DNA of 64,000 bases from an uncultured Winogradskyella sp. (GTDB lineage: Bacteria > Bacteroidota > Bacteroidia > Flavobacteriales > Flavobacteriaceae): contig NZ_CANMCZ010000007.1 of NCBI RefSeq assembly GCF_947496485.1, positions 62,001-126,000 of the forward strand. Reading direction: 5' to 3'. Numbering within the stretch: the first letter of the stretch is position 1; every line of letters starts with the position of its first letter. The notes under the pieces are model-generated. The model saw only the letters and a program-made list of their open reading frames with translations. It searched no databases and was not told the origin of the DNA. This document shows positions 44,863 to 53,894 of the stretch, piece by piece. The position numbers and the translations under genes were made by a program.

Positions 44863-47051
44863 TATTCAACATTTATTTTATAAGGAATAACTAAAGTCAC
44901 CAATGTACCTTGTTCGTTATGTTTTTCTCTATCTTCAATAGTTACCGAACCTTCCATATTAAAATCCTTGGATAGTACCTTTAAGCGTTCTGAAGTAATT
45001 GTCGTTGCTAGAGAATTTTTATTTTTATTATTAGTTTCTCTTTTAGAGTTAATACCAACACCATTATCAGCAATATTACAAATCAATTTTTTATTCTTAT
45101 ACATTAAGCGTATATCAATTTTTTTGTCTTCAGATTGATTTACAAACGCATGCTCAATAGCATTTTCTACAAAGGGCTGAATAAGCATAGGTGGAATTTC
45201 AAATGTAGGCACATCTATTGAATCTTCTACGAGTATCGTACATTTATAAGCATCATTCTCCAAAGTTTGAAGTGCTAAGTAATCTTGAACGGCCGTTAAC
45301 TCTTGGGATAACAACACTGTTTTATCTCTTGAATTTTCTAAAGTAATACGTAATAATTTTGAAAATTTTGAAAGATAATGCACCGACTTTTTTTCTTCTT
45401 TATTTAAAATCATGCCTTGCAAAACAGAAAGCGAATTAAAGATAAAATGTGGTGTCATTTGCGAGCGTAATAACTTCTGCTCCATAATGGCATTTTGTGT
45501 TTTTGATTTTGCGTTTTTTAGTTTTTGATAAAAAACAATAGCACCTAACAGAATTGAAAGCAAAAGCACCCCAATAATGGCCCACAAATAATTTCGTTGT
45601 GTTTTCTCTAAATCTTGAGAAGTAGCCGCAACTGTTTTAGTTAGTTTTAATTCTCTAATATTAGCAGAATCTAAGGCTTGTCTGTATTTATATTCAGCTT
45701 CTAACTGAGCTATCTTTTCTAAATTTGTTTTATTAAATATACTATCGCTAAGTATTTTATATTGCTCATGATTTTCTAGTGCTTTTTTATAATTTCTATT
45801 GCTTTTATAAATTTTCACTAGCAATTCATGAATATGCCTCTCCATTTCTACTAATTTAAAATCTTGGGAAAGGCGTTTGCTTTTTAAAGCATAAGTCAAT
45901 GCTTCAGCATTTTTTTTCAGATTTGCATAAACTCTAGCTAAACCAAAATATGTGGTTAATAAAGCGCGCTTATTACCTATATTTAAATTAATTATGCTTG
46001 CTTTTTCATAATATTCAAGTGAATTATAATAATTCTTTTTGTATAGAAATACAGATCCAATATTATTTAAAGTATTGCCTTCAATGAATTTATTATTAAT
46101 ATCTTGACATAGGTGTAATGCTTCTTTCAAATATTTATGTGCTTCTTCATAATTCTTTATATTAATATACAACGCACCCAAATTATTCAAAGTTTCTGCT
46201 ATACGCTTTTTATCACCACTCTTTTTCTGAATTTCTAAAGCTTGTTTAACAAAAGGTATTGCTTTTTCATGATTTCCTAAGCTATTGTAGATAACTCCCA
46301 AGTTATTTAGAGAAAATGAAATCAACGTGGTATCTTTTCTTTTTTCATTTATTTCTAATGATTTATGTTGATACTCTATAGCGAGAGGAAAGTTACCTTT
46401 TACTATATGAATATTTCCAATGTTAATTAGACATCGAGCTATTCCCTCATCATTATTTATTTCTTTATTTATTTGCAGTGCTTTCTTATATTGATTTAAT
46501 GCTTCGTTGTAATCACCAATTTCATAGTACGCAACTCCAATCGATATGTAATCAGCAGCAACACCTTCCTTGTTTCCAATTGCTTCATTAACACGAGCCG
46601 ATTTCAGATAATATGTAATAGCTTCTTTCGTTTCACCCTTATTATTAAGGATGAGACCCATGCCATCATAGCACTCTGAAATACCAGCCTTATAATTTAT
46701 TGTTTTATACAATTGAAGAGCCTTCTCCATAAACTCAAATCCTCTGTCAAAATCCGACTCTTCAGATTGTGCCAATCCCTTTATATATAGGGCTCTAGCT
46801 TTTCCTTTTTTAAAACCCATCAACTCAGAAATGGCTTCAGATTCCTTTACATAGTTTATAGTCGTATCTAAATCATTTTTATAGGTCAAAAAGGCTATTT
46901 CGTTCAATAGGTTTACTCGGGTGGTATCTTTTTCTTTATGATTCTGTAATTCAATTTTAAGGCTATCTATTTTGGTATTTTGAGAAAAAGAAATTGCCTG
47001 AAAAAACAAGAAGAAGACAAAAATAATAACTGACAAATTGATGTTTTTCAT
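44862..47051 (-). CDS. TPR-containing LytS-like sensor histidine kinase
   Basis: The 729-residue product has a signal peptide or first helix (about 1-23). About nine TPRs follow (about 35-400, for example ECYDGMGLILNNKGETKEAI), then a coiled coil, a transmembrane helix (LWAIIGVLLLSILLGAIVFY) and a His_kinase domain with PHFIFNSLSVLQGMI (the His phosphorylated). The ATPase has MLIQPFVENAIEHAF (N box) and ADNGVGIN (G box). The TPR part would lie in the periplasm as a sensor. I used the ATG at 47051 rather than 47072, because the former begins directly before the basic and hydrophobic stretch. It pairs with the LytTR regulator. Confidence 0.92.
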   Translation of the reverse strand: MKNINLSVIIFVFFLFFQAISFSQNTKIDSLKIELQNHKEKDTTRVNLLNEIAFLTYKNDLDTTINYVKESEAISELMGFKKGKARALYIKGLAQSEESDFDRGFEFMEKALQLYKTINYKAGISECYDGMGLILNNKGETKEAITYYLKSARVNEAIGNKEGVAADYISIGVAYYEIGDYNEALNQYKKALQINKEINNDEGIARCLINIGNIHIVKGNFPLAIEYQHKSLEINEKRKDTTLISFSLNNLGVIYNSLGNHEKAIPFVKQALEIQKKSGDKKRIAETLNNLGALYINIKNYEEAHKYLKEALHLCQDINNKFIEGNTLNNIGSVFLYKKNYYNSLEYYEKASIINLNIGNKRALLTTYFGLARVYANLKKNAEALTYALKSKRLSQDFKLVEMERHIHELLVKIYKSNRNYKKALENHEQYKILSDSIFNKTNLEKIAQLEAEYKYRQALDSANIRELKLTKTVAATSQDLEKTQRNYLWAIIGVLLLSILLGAIVFYQKLKNAKSKTQNAIMEQKLLRSQMTPHFIFNSLSVLQGMILNKEEKKSVHYLSKFSKLLRITLENSRDKTVLLSQELTAVQDYLALQTLENDAYKCTILVEDSIDVPTFEIPPMLIQPFVENAIEHAFVNQSEDKKIDIRLMYKNKKLICNIADNGVGINSKRETNNKNKNSLATTITSERLKVLSKDFNMEGSVTIEDREKHNEQGTLVTLVIPYKINVE

Positions 47052-47366
47052 ATAACTAAATAATAGGTGCATGTATAAACTGTAATATCTTCTTATTTAA
47101 AAATACACAGAAATGTTTTGGCTAAATAACGAATTAAATATAAACTTAAAATAGTATTCGTTTGTTGTAATACCACAAATTACACTTATTAAGTCCAGTG
47201 AGACACAAGAAATCTTTTTTTGAAGGGTTTTAAGCAATAAGTGCTAGGATTGATTTAATATTCGTTATTTCACATAAATTTTGCACTTTTTTCACATATC
47301 ATCTAGAGACAGAATATACCTTCCAACTTATATTTGAAAAAAATTAGTCATCTAAGTCAATCAATT
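47052..47366. other. Divergent intergenic region
   Basis: This 315-bp AT-rich region lies between the kinase gene (-) and the TonB-C lipoprotein gene (+). A plus-strand -7 element lies at 47329. No clear minus-strand promoter, repeat or small ORF with support was seen. Confidence 0.5.
47329..47336 (+). promoter_or_regulatory. -7 element of the TonB-C lipoprotein gene
   Basis: TATATTTG is a full match to TAnnTTTG. It overlaps an in-frame TTG at 47334, so translation must begin downstream, which supports the ATG at 47367. Confidence 0.55.
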
Positions 47367-48182
47367 ATGAAAAAGGGTATTATTTCATTCAACATCAAAC
47401 TAGCTATTTTAAGTCTATTAATCTTTGGTTTTACTAACTGTATTAGTAATACCGAAGTAATTTCCGAAGATTCCTCAAACAGCAAAGACCTTGCTCTAGA
47501 GGACCCAAATATAAAAGACACAAACACCAAATCAATTCCTGATTTATATTATGGAGTGGACGCAAGATTTGCAGCTGTAAAAAAAGAAGACGTCCACAGT
47601 GCCACCACAATTTATGATTTTCTTAATGACGGAGAGAAGGCACAAATAGAGTATATCAATTCAGTAGATGTTATTATTGTAAAAGATAATCAACTATCGC
47701 AAATACGTGCACGAGGAACTTCAGCCAAACTAACAGATGCGCAAAAAGAAATTCTAAAAGCGACAGACTATTTTAGTCATTTTACTATTAGAACCGAATT
47801 CAAATCAAAGAATAAAGAGACAGGTAAATTAGAGGAACGCTTTTTTGGGCCTCATATTACTGTTGTTCCAGAAAAGCAAGCCACTTATTATGAAGGAAAA
47901 GATGCATTAATCGAATATCTCAAGGTGAACAGCAAAGAAAGCATGAAAGTTATAAAAGGTGACGACCTTGGAGCTATAAAACTATCTTTTGTAATTTCTA
48001 AAGAGGGAAGCGTTAAGGATGTTAAGCACGATGCCATGACAACGGGTTATCCTTCTATTGATAAAAAATTTATTCAACTCTTAGAAAATATACCTGGAAA
48101 ATGGATACCAGCTGAAAATGTAAAAGGTGAAAAGATAGACCAAGAATTGGTTTTTACATTTGGACCAAGAGATGGTTGCTAG
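47367..48182 (+). CDS. Lipoprotein with TonB C-terminal-like domain
   Basis: The 271-residue product has a lipoprotein signal (LAILSLLIFGFTN before Cys). The last 75 residues resemble the TonB C-terminal fold: IKLSFVISKEGSVKDVKHDA, then a helix (SIDKKFIQLLENI) and WIPAENVKGEKIDQELVFTF. It has no N-terminal TonB membrane anchor or proline-rich spacer, so it is probably not a classical energy transducer. The start was chosen at 47367 because the -7 element covers the upstream TTG. The gene is convergent with rimO, where a duplication is found. Confidence 0.75.
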   Translation: MKKGIISFNIKLAILSLLIFGFTNCISNTEVISEDSSNSKDLALEDPNIKDTNTKSIPDLYYGVDARFAAVKKEDVHSATTIYDFLNDGEKAQIEYINSVDVIIVKDNQLSQIRARGTSAKLTDAQKEILKATDYFSHFTIRTEFKSKNKETGKLEERFFGPHITVVPEKQATYYEGKDALIEYLKVNSKESMKVIKGDDLGAIKLSFVISKEGSVKDVKHDAMTTGYPSIDKKFIQLLENIPGKWIPAENVKGEKIDQELVFTFGPRDGC

Positions 48183-48250
48183 ACAACCTCACCATAAAGA
48201 TCAACCCTTCGACTACGCTCAGGATGACACAACTTCACCATAAAGATCAA
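48182..48250. repeat. Short duplication of the rimO 3' end around a dispersed-repeat unit
   Basis: A 23-bp block (48182-48204) and its near copy (48228-48250, 21 of 23 identical) flank a 23-bp unit, CCCTTCGACTACGCTCAGG plus ATGA (48205-48227). The unit belongs to a short repeat found scattered in many Bacteroidota genomes. The copies encode the last residues of RimO (DLYGEV). The outer copy ends in TAG and looks ancestral. In the present gene, translation runs into the repeat unit and stops at a TGA in it, adding SS. Confidence 0.6.
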
Positions 48251-49526
48251 AATCTTCAGCTTCAATGACTTTAATAGTAGTAAACTCACCTGTCTTTAGA
48301 TAGGTTTTAGTAGCATCAATACGGACTTCATTATCTACATCTGGTGAATCGTATTCTGTACGACCAACAAAATAATTACCTTCTTTTCGATCAATAACAA
48401 CTTTAAACTCCTGTCCTATTTTTACTTGGTTGAGTTCCCATGAAATTTGGGATTGAATCTCCATAATTTCATTAGCACGTTCCATCTTCACCTCTTCTGG
48501 TACATCATCTTCAAGATTATAGGCATGAGTATTCTCTTCATGCGAGTAAGTAAAGCATCCTAATCGCTCAAAACGCATCTCTTTTACCCAATCTCTAAGG
48601 GTTTCAAAATCTTCTTGGGTTTCTCCAGGATAACCAACAATAAGTGTTGTTCTAATGGTCATTTCTGGCACTTTTACTCTAAAGTCTTTGAGTAATTTTG
48701 TGGTTTTCTCTTTAGTTGTTCCACGACGCATACTCTTTAAAATAGAATCAGAAATATGTTGCAATGGAATATCTAAATAATTACAAACCTTAGGTTCTCG
48801 ATTCATTACATCTAACACGTCCATTGGAAAACCAGTTGGAAATGCATAATGTAAACGAATCCATTCGATACCTTCTACTTTAACCAAATGTTCTAGCAAT
48901 TCAGCAAGGTTTCGCTTTTTATATAAATCTAATCCGTAATACGTTAAATCTTGAGCAATAAGAATCAATTCCTTTACTCCATTAGCAGCTAATTTTTCAG
49001 CTTCAATAACAATTTCTTCTATTGGAGTACTTTTATGTTTTCCCCGCATTAAAGGAATAGCGCAAAAGCTACATGGTCTGTCGCAACCTTCTGCAATTTT
49101 TAAGTAAGCATAATTTTTTGGAGTTGTGGTTAGACGCTCACCAATTAATTCATGTTTATAATCTGCACCTAATGCTTTTAATAATCCAGGCAATTCTGTA
49201 GTCCCAAAATACTGATCTACATTTGGGATTTCCTTCTGCAGATCTGGTTTATAGCGTTCACTTAAACATCCTGTAACAAATACTTTATCAACTTCTCCAT
49301 CTTCCTTCTTTTGCATGTACTCTAAAATGGTATTGACACTTTCTTCCTTAGCGTTATTAATAAAACCACAAGTATTAATAACAACAACATTACCTTCCTG
49401 TTCGTGAACTACATCTTTACCACTGGCTTTTAGTTGACCCATCAAAACTTCACTGTCGTAAACATTTTTACTACAACCAAGAGTCACTACATTGATCCTA
49501 TTTTTCTTTAAAGTCTTTGTACGCAT
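48219..49526 (-). CDS. rimO: Ribosomal protein S12 methylthiotransferase
   Basis: RimO is a radical SAM enzyme that methylthiolates an aspartate of ribosomal protein S12. The 435-residue product has an N-terminal UPF0004 domain (VVTLGCSKNVYDSEVLMGQL), with CGF and CLS cysteines for the auxiliary cluster. The radical SAM motif CDRPCSFC follows, with a C-terminal TRAM domain (about 370-430). I chose the ATG at 49526; an upstream in-frame codon at 49556 would add a stretch not seen in the family. The last two residues and the stop come from an inserted repeat unit (48205-48227). It is convergent with the TonB-C gene. Confidence 0.95.
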   Translation of the reverse strand: MRTKTLKKNRINVVTLGCSKNVYDSEVLMGQLKASGKDVVHEQEGNVVVINTCGFINNAKEESVNTILEYMQKKEDGEVDKVFVTGCLSERYKPDLQKEIPNVDQYFGTTELPGLLKALGADYKHELIGERLTTTPKNYAYLKIAEGCDRPCSFCAIPLMRGKHKSTPIEEIVIEAEKLAANGVKELILIAQDLTYYGLDLYKKRNLAELLEHLVKVEGIEWIRLHYAFPTGFPMDVLDVMNREPKVCNYLDIPLQHISDSILKSMRRGTTKEKTTKLLKDFRVKVPEMTIRTTLIVGYPGETQEDFETLRDWVKEMRFERLGCFTYSHEENTHAYNLEDDVPEEVKMERANEIMEIQSQISWELNQVKIGQEFKVVIDRKEGNYFVGRTEYDSPDVDNEVRIDATKTYLKTGEFTTIKVIEAEDFDLYGEVVSS

Positions 49527-49606
49527 GTTTTTATAAATCAGTTTGCAAAGATACAACGTAAATTAAACCTTTAGTATATTTATAGGTCTTAAATAAAAAC
49601 CAATCT

Positions 49607-50695
49607 ATGAAACCAATGCGATTAACCTACATTATTCTAAGTCTCATTCTCACTTTTTCGTGTTCTTCGGATGACAGTTCTATAGACGAGCCTCCTATTG
49701 ATGAAATGCTATATTTTCCACCGAACGATTCTGATGTTTGGGAAACCAAATCTATATCAAATTTAGATTGGAATGAAAATGCGCTACAACCTCTTTTAGA
49801 TTTTCTAGAAGACAGTGACACCAAGTCATTTATAATTTTGCATAATGGTAGAATTGTGAATGAATCTTATTTCAACGGAACTACTATGCTCTCTAATAAT
49901 CCATGGTTTTCTGCCGGTAAAACGCTAACTGCATTTACATTAGGTATAGCGCAAGAAGACGGTTTATTAAATATTACTGATTCATCTTCAAATTATTTAG
50001 GAAGTGGTTGGAGTAGCTTAACCTCAGAGCAAGAGAATGCAATTACAGTAAAAAATCATATAACCATGACAACAGGACTGGATTACACAGATGATTTATA
50101 TTGTACTGATATGGATTGTCTAACGTATTTAGATGACCCAAATTCATTTTGGTATTATCATAACGCACCATATACACTAACGCAATCTATTATTTCTGGT
50201 GCCTTAAATTCTGATTTTGATACTTATTTCAACTCAGAATTAAAAAATAAGATAGGAATGCAAGGTGGTTGGGTTCAATTTGGTTATAATAGATTCTATG
50301 CCAGTAATGCTAGAAGTATGGCACGATTTGGCCTATTATGTCTTAATGAAGGCATATGGGAAGACGACATTATTTTAGGTGATGCGAATTATTTCACTGA
50401 AATGACAAATACATCACAGAACCTAAATCCTGCTTATGGTTACTTGTGTTGGTTAAATGGCAAATCTTCGTATATCTTGCCAAGTTCTGAAAACTCATTT
50501 ACTGGAAAATTAATACCAAATGCACCTGATGATTTAATAGCTGGTCTAGGTGCCAACGACCAAAAACTATATGTAATTCCTAGCAAAAAACTAGTCATAA
50601 TACGCATGGGAAATGATGGTGGAGATAACGGACAGTTAAGTCTATCAGATTATGACAACTTGCTTTGGGAAAAAATAAATGACTTAATTAATTAG
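49607..50695 (+). CDS. Serine hydrolase (beta-lactamase/esterase family) lipoprotein
   Basis: The 362-residue product has a lipoprotein signal (about 1-18, LTFS before Cys). The beta-lactamase-like domain has the SxxK motif SAGK (Ser102, Lys105), RFYASNARSMARFG in place of the Tyr motif, and a C-terminal LIAGLGANDQKLYVIPSKK. Members act as class C-like esterases, peptidases or 6-aminohexanoate-dimer hydrolase-like enzymes; a true antibiotic-resistance role is unlikely. It is probably periplasmic or outer-membrane anchored. Its 3' end overlaps the convergent amidase gene by 4 bp. Confidence 0.88.
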   Translation: MKPMRLTYIILSLILTFSCSSDDSSIDEPPIDEMLYFPPNDSDVWETKSISNLDWNENALQPLLDFLEDSDTKSFIILHNGRIVNESYFNGTTMLSNNPWFSAGKTLTAFTLGIAQEDGLLNITDSSSNYLGSGWSSLTSEQENAITVKNHITMTTGLDYTDDLYCTDMDCLTYLDDPNSFWYYHNAPYTLTQSIISGALNSDFDTYFNSELKNKIGMQGGWVQFGYNRFYASNARSMARFGLLCLNEGIWEDDIILGDANYFTEMTNTSQNLNPAYGYLCWLNGKSSYILPSSENSFTGKLIPNAPDDLIAGLGANDQKLYVIPSKKLVIIRMGNDGGDNGQLSLSDYDNLLWEKINDLIN

Positions 50696-52365
50696 TCATA
50701 ATCTTTTGGTGTTAGTCGCATTTTTGAAGCTTGCTCATAAGCATAAGCCCATTCTAATAATTGTTTTTCCTGAAGAGATTTAGCTATAAAAGTTAATCCT
50801 TTTGGAGCACCTTCATCAGTGTAACCCATTGGTACGGTTAATGCAGGATATTCTGCAACAGCTGCAAAAGCTGCGTGGTAATTATTAATAGACAAAAATC
50901 CATCTAAATCATTAGCCATCATAGGAGTATCAAAATATTGCTTTCCATTAGTACTTAAGGTATCTTTAATTCGCTCTAAATACTCAGTATCACCTTTATC
51001 ATTAGCAATACCTTTGAATAAATTCTGACCGTAAGGCATTGTTTTTAAAGAGTCTTTTAAATTGAAATTCATCACATCAGAAACGGTTCTCAAATCAATA
51101 TTTTTGTTGGCATAACCTTCCATATAAGCTGGTAAATCTTTCTTCATATCCAGATTAAGTAAGCGTAAGAAATTCGGAAGTCCAACCAGTTCTTCTTCTA
51201 TTTCTACAATCTCTGCTCCTTGTAGTTTTAAAACCTCTAATGCCTTAGCATATAGCGTGTCTGATAGTAATCGCTTTGGTGCTCCGAAACGCTTTCCCAT
51301 TAAAGTATTAGTCGAAGGCATACGATAATAGGCTTCAACGTTTTCTATTTTCATTGATTTTGTATCTGATTTATCATAGCCATAAATAGCATCAAGCACA
51401 ATGGCATTATCTGTAACTGTTTTTGTAATTGGACCTGCAGTATCTAAAGTTGAAGAAATAGGCACTATTCCACTTCTACTCACCAATCCAATGGTGGGTT
51501 TTAAGCCTACTGTCGAATTCTGACTTGCAGGAGACAAAATGGAACCTGCTGTCTCGCTACCAATTGCAGCAGCACAAAAATTAGCCGCTACAGAAACTCC
51601 ACTTCCAGAACTAGATCCACCTGTATCGATAATTCGTCTCCCATAAGGATTTAAAGTCTGTCCTCCAATAGCAGAATAACCGCTTGGACAATTACCACAA
51701 AAGAAATATGCCCATTCACTAAGATTGGCTTTCCCAAGTATTAAAGCTTCATTAGATTTTAATTTATTTACTATAAAAGCATCTTCTGTAAAGTTGTCTT
51801 TTAACGCCACAGCACCAGCTGTAGTTGCCATATCAGAAGCATTTACGTTATCTTTTAGAAGAATTGGCATTCCAAAAATTGGATGCTTCCATTTTTTATT
51901 TCTAAAATCTCGATCTCTAAGTTTTGCGTCTTCAATAACATTTGGATTGACAGCAATTACAGAGTTTAGTGATAATGGATTTTCACGATCATACTTTCTA
52001 ATACGGTATAAATAGAATTTGGTTAACTCTTCATATGTGAATTTTTGAGCTCTTCTATTATTTTGGAGTGTATTAATATCCTTTTCTAAGATATGAGGTT
52101 TTAAACGATTGTAGTCTTCTTCTGTAAAATCAGCTAATTGAGGATTAATAGTAATCCAGATTTCAGCCTTGGTTAAGTTTTTAGAATCTAAAACTTTAAA
52201 CTCTCTGAAGTCTTTGGTAGAAATTGCGCTCAAATCTGAAGCATCCTCTGTTGACGATTGCGTTACTGCTTCAGCATTCTCTTTAGGTGCTACAGTACTT
52301 GAAGTTTTAGTGTTTTTACATGAAAGAATAAAAAAGAAAGGCAGAATGAATAGGAAATTACGCAT
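50692..52365 (-). CDS. Amidase-signature-family lipoprotein
   Basis: The 557-residue product has a lipoprotein signal (LPFFFILS before Cys). The amidase signature domain carries the Ser-cisSer-Lys triad: Lys171 (PILLKDN), the GGSSSGSG loop at 249-256 and the nucleophile Ser275 (SETAGSILSPAS), followed by PTIGLVSRSGIVPISSTLDT. It hydrolyses amide bonds of unknown substrates outside the cytosol. It is longer than GatA-like members by an N-terminal extension, and it is not GatA because it is exported and isolated from gatBC. Confidence 0.9.
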   Translation of the reverse strand: MRNFLFILPFFFILSCKNTKTSSTVAPKENAEAVTQSSTEDASDLSAISTKDFREFKVLDSKNLTKAEIWITINPQLADFTEEDYNRLKPHILEKDINTLQNNRRAQKFTYEELTKFYLYRIRKYDRENPLSLNSVIAVNPNVIEDAKLRDRDFRNKKWKHPIFGMPILLKDNVNASDMATTAGAVALKDNFTEDAFIVNKLKSNEALILGKANLSEWAYFFCGNCPSGYSAIGGQTLNPYGRRIIDTGGSSSGSGVSVAANFCAAAIGSETAGSILSPASQNSTVGLKPTIGLVSRSGIVPISSTLDTAGPITKTVTDNAIVLDAIYGYDKSDTKSMKIENVEAYYRMPSTNTLMGKRFGAPKRLLSDTLYAKALEVLKLQGAEIVEIEEELVGLPNFLRLLNLDMKKDLPAYMEGYANKNIDLRTVSDVMNFNLKDSLKTMPYGQNLFKGIANDKGDTEYLERIKDTLSTNGKQYFDTPMMANDLDGFLSINNYHAAFAAVAEYPALTVPMGYTDEGAPKGLTFIAKSLQEKQLLEWAYAYEQASKMRLTPKDYD

Positions 52366-52500
52366 GATTAGTATTTTTTATAAAAATACAAAAACCGCTT
52401 TAAGTATCGTAAATTTTATTGTGCTGTACACTTAGTTCTTTCTTACTATGATAGCTATAAAAAAGAGTATTATCGTTACAAACAAAACTGCAGTATTTAG

Positions 52501-52530
52501 TTGTTTTTTCTTACTTTATATTTACATTTG
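52501..52530 (+). promoter_or_regulatory. Promoter of the FN3 lipoprotein gene
   Basis: A TTG at 52501 (-33) and TACATTTG at 52523-52530 (-7, full match to TAnnTTTG) are spaced by 19 bp. The ATG follows 25 bp later. Confidence 0.65.
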
Positions 52531-52555
52531 AAAAAATTTATACGACATACAAAAA

Positions 52556-53809
52556 ATGAAAAAATCACTATTTTATTTATTCTTGCTTTTATTAACTTTT
52601 AATTGCTCAAGTGAAGGAGACGATCCACAAGGAAGTAATTGTACTAGTCCTAGTAACGTTGCTATTAGTAACGTTTTAGAGAATACAGCTACGCTTACTT
52701 GGAGTAACAGTAATGACAATTCTAATTTTCAAATAGAATATGGGACATCTGGTTTTAATCAAGGACAAGGAAATATTATTACTATAAATGGTACTTCCCA
52801 AAACTTACCAAACTTAAGTGCCAACACATCTTATGAGGTCTATATGAGAAGTAGTTGCGATGGTAGTGATTTTAGTAGTTGGGTTGGCCCATTGAGTTTT
52901 ACTACTCCAAATATTAATTGTCCCTTACCAGCAGTTCCTAATGTCTACAACGTAACAGGAGACAGTGCTTATCTAGAATGGTTTGTTGATGATGACGAAA
53001 ATAGTAGCATTATTGCATCTTTTGATATTGAATATGGTATAGCCGGATTTAATCTCGGAACTGGAACGTCAATGACAACTTCTAACTACTCTTATGAACT
53101 TTCTAATCTTTCTCCAACTACGCAATATGATTTCTACGTAAAGTCTAATTGTTCTAGTGATATTTCTAGCGATTTTGTCGGACCTACCACATTTACAACA
53201 GAAGCATCTTGTGTAACACCAAATAATTTAGATTTTTATGAGTTAGAATCTTGTTCATTTAGAATTGGTTGGTCTAGTAACAATGAAACCGCATGGGAAA
53301 TTGAATATGGTGAAGTTGGGTTTGCGATAGGAAACGGTACTGTAATAAATACATCTGAAACAAATTTTGTCTTAACAGAAAATATAGTACCTAATACGAC
53401 ATATGAAGTTTATGTAAGAGCAAACTGCGGATCCGATGGCTATAGCGAATATACAGACGCTTTAGTAGTGACTACAAATCAGCTTAATTCTAATTTTGTA
53501 GGTGATTGGACTATTGTCATGTATGATTATTATGGAGATGGCTGGCAAGGAAATGGTATAAAAATAACCGTTAATGATTCTGTTTCCTATGCGACTATTC
53601 CTGATGCATCTGGACAAACAAATCAAACAACGGGTACACAAACCGTAAATGTCCCTAGCAATACAACGGTATTAATATTTGAATTTACTGGTGATACTTA
53701 TCCTGAAGAAGTTGGTTATGAAATATTTGCACCAAATGGTTCGCTGATAGATTCTGGTACTAATCCACCTGTTGGAGTACTTTTATCTCTCGAAGATATA
53801 TGTAATTAG
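52556..53809 (+). CDS. Lipoprotein with three fibronectin type III domains
   Basis: The 417-residue product has a lipoprotein signal (FYLFLLLLTFN before Cys, then SSEGDD). Three FN3 repeats follow at about 32-122, 125-220 and 222-312, each with the pattern LTWS, IEYGxxGFxxGxGT and TxYEVYxRSxC. A C-terminal beta-sandwich (about 315-417) has GDWTIVMYDYYGDGWQGNGI, a form found in secreted Bacteroidota proteins. No T9SS tail is present. It is probably a surface-binding lipoprotein of unknown target, monocistronic with a good promoter and terminator. Confidence 0.8.
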   Translation: MKKSLFYLFLLLLTFNCSSEGDDPQGSNCTSPSNVAISNVLENTATLTWSNSNDNSNFQIEYGTSGFNQGQGNIITINGTSQNLPNLSANTSYEVYMRSSCDGSDFSSWVGPLSFTTPNINCPLPAVPNVYNVTGDSAYLEWFVDDDENSSIIASFDIEYGIAGFNLGTGTSMTTSNYSYELSNLSPTTQYDFYVKSNCSSDISSDFVGPTTFTTEASCVTPNNLDFYELESCSFRIGWSSNNETAWEIEYGEVGFAIGNGTVINTSETNFVLTENIVPNTTYEVYVRANCGSDGYSEYTDALVVTTNQLNSNFVGDWTIVMYDYYGDGWQGNGIKITVNDSVSYATIPDASGQTNQTTGTQTVNVPSNTTVLIFEFTGDTYPEEVGYEIFAPNGSLIDSGTNPPVGVLLSLEDICN

Positions 53810-53826
53810 TTTTAGCTCTTATAAAT

Positions 53827-53873
53827 AAAAAAGTACTATTAGTAAAAGGTTATTACTAATAGTACTTTTTTTT
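53827..53873. terminator. Bidirectional intrinsic terminator
   Basis: A 19-bp perfect stem (AAAAAAGTACTATTAGTAA and its complement) with a 7-base loop and T-run lies between the FN3 gene (+) and ftsY (-), and serves both. Confidence 0.9.
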
Positions 53874-53894
53874 ATTACTTGATATTTAGTTTAA

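Noticed and set aside
49607..50695. Antibiotic-resistance beta-lactamase
   Set aside because: The SxxK motif is present, but the other active-site motifs fit esterase/peptidase-like relatives and the context is not a resistance cassette.
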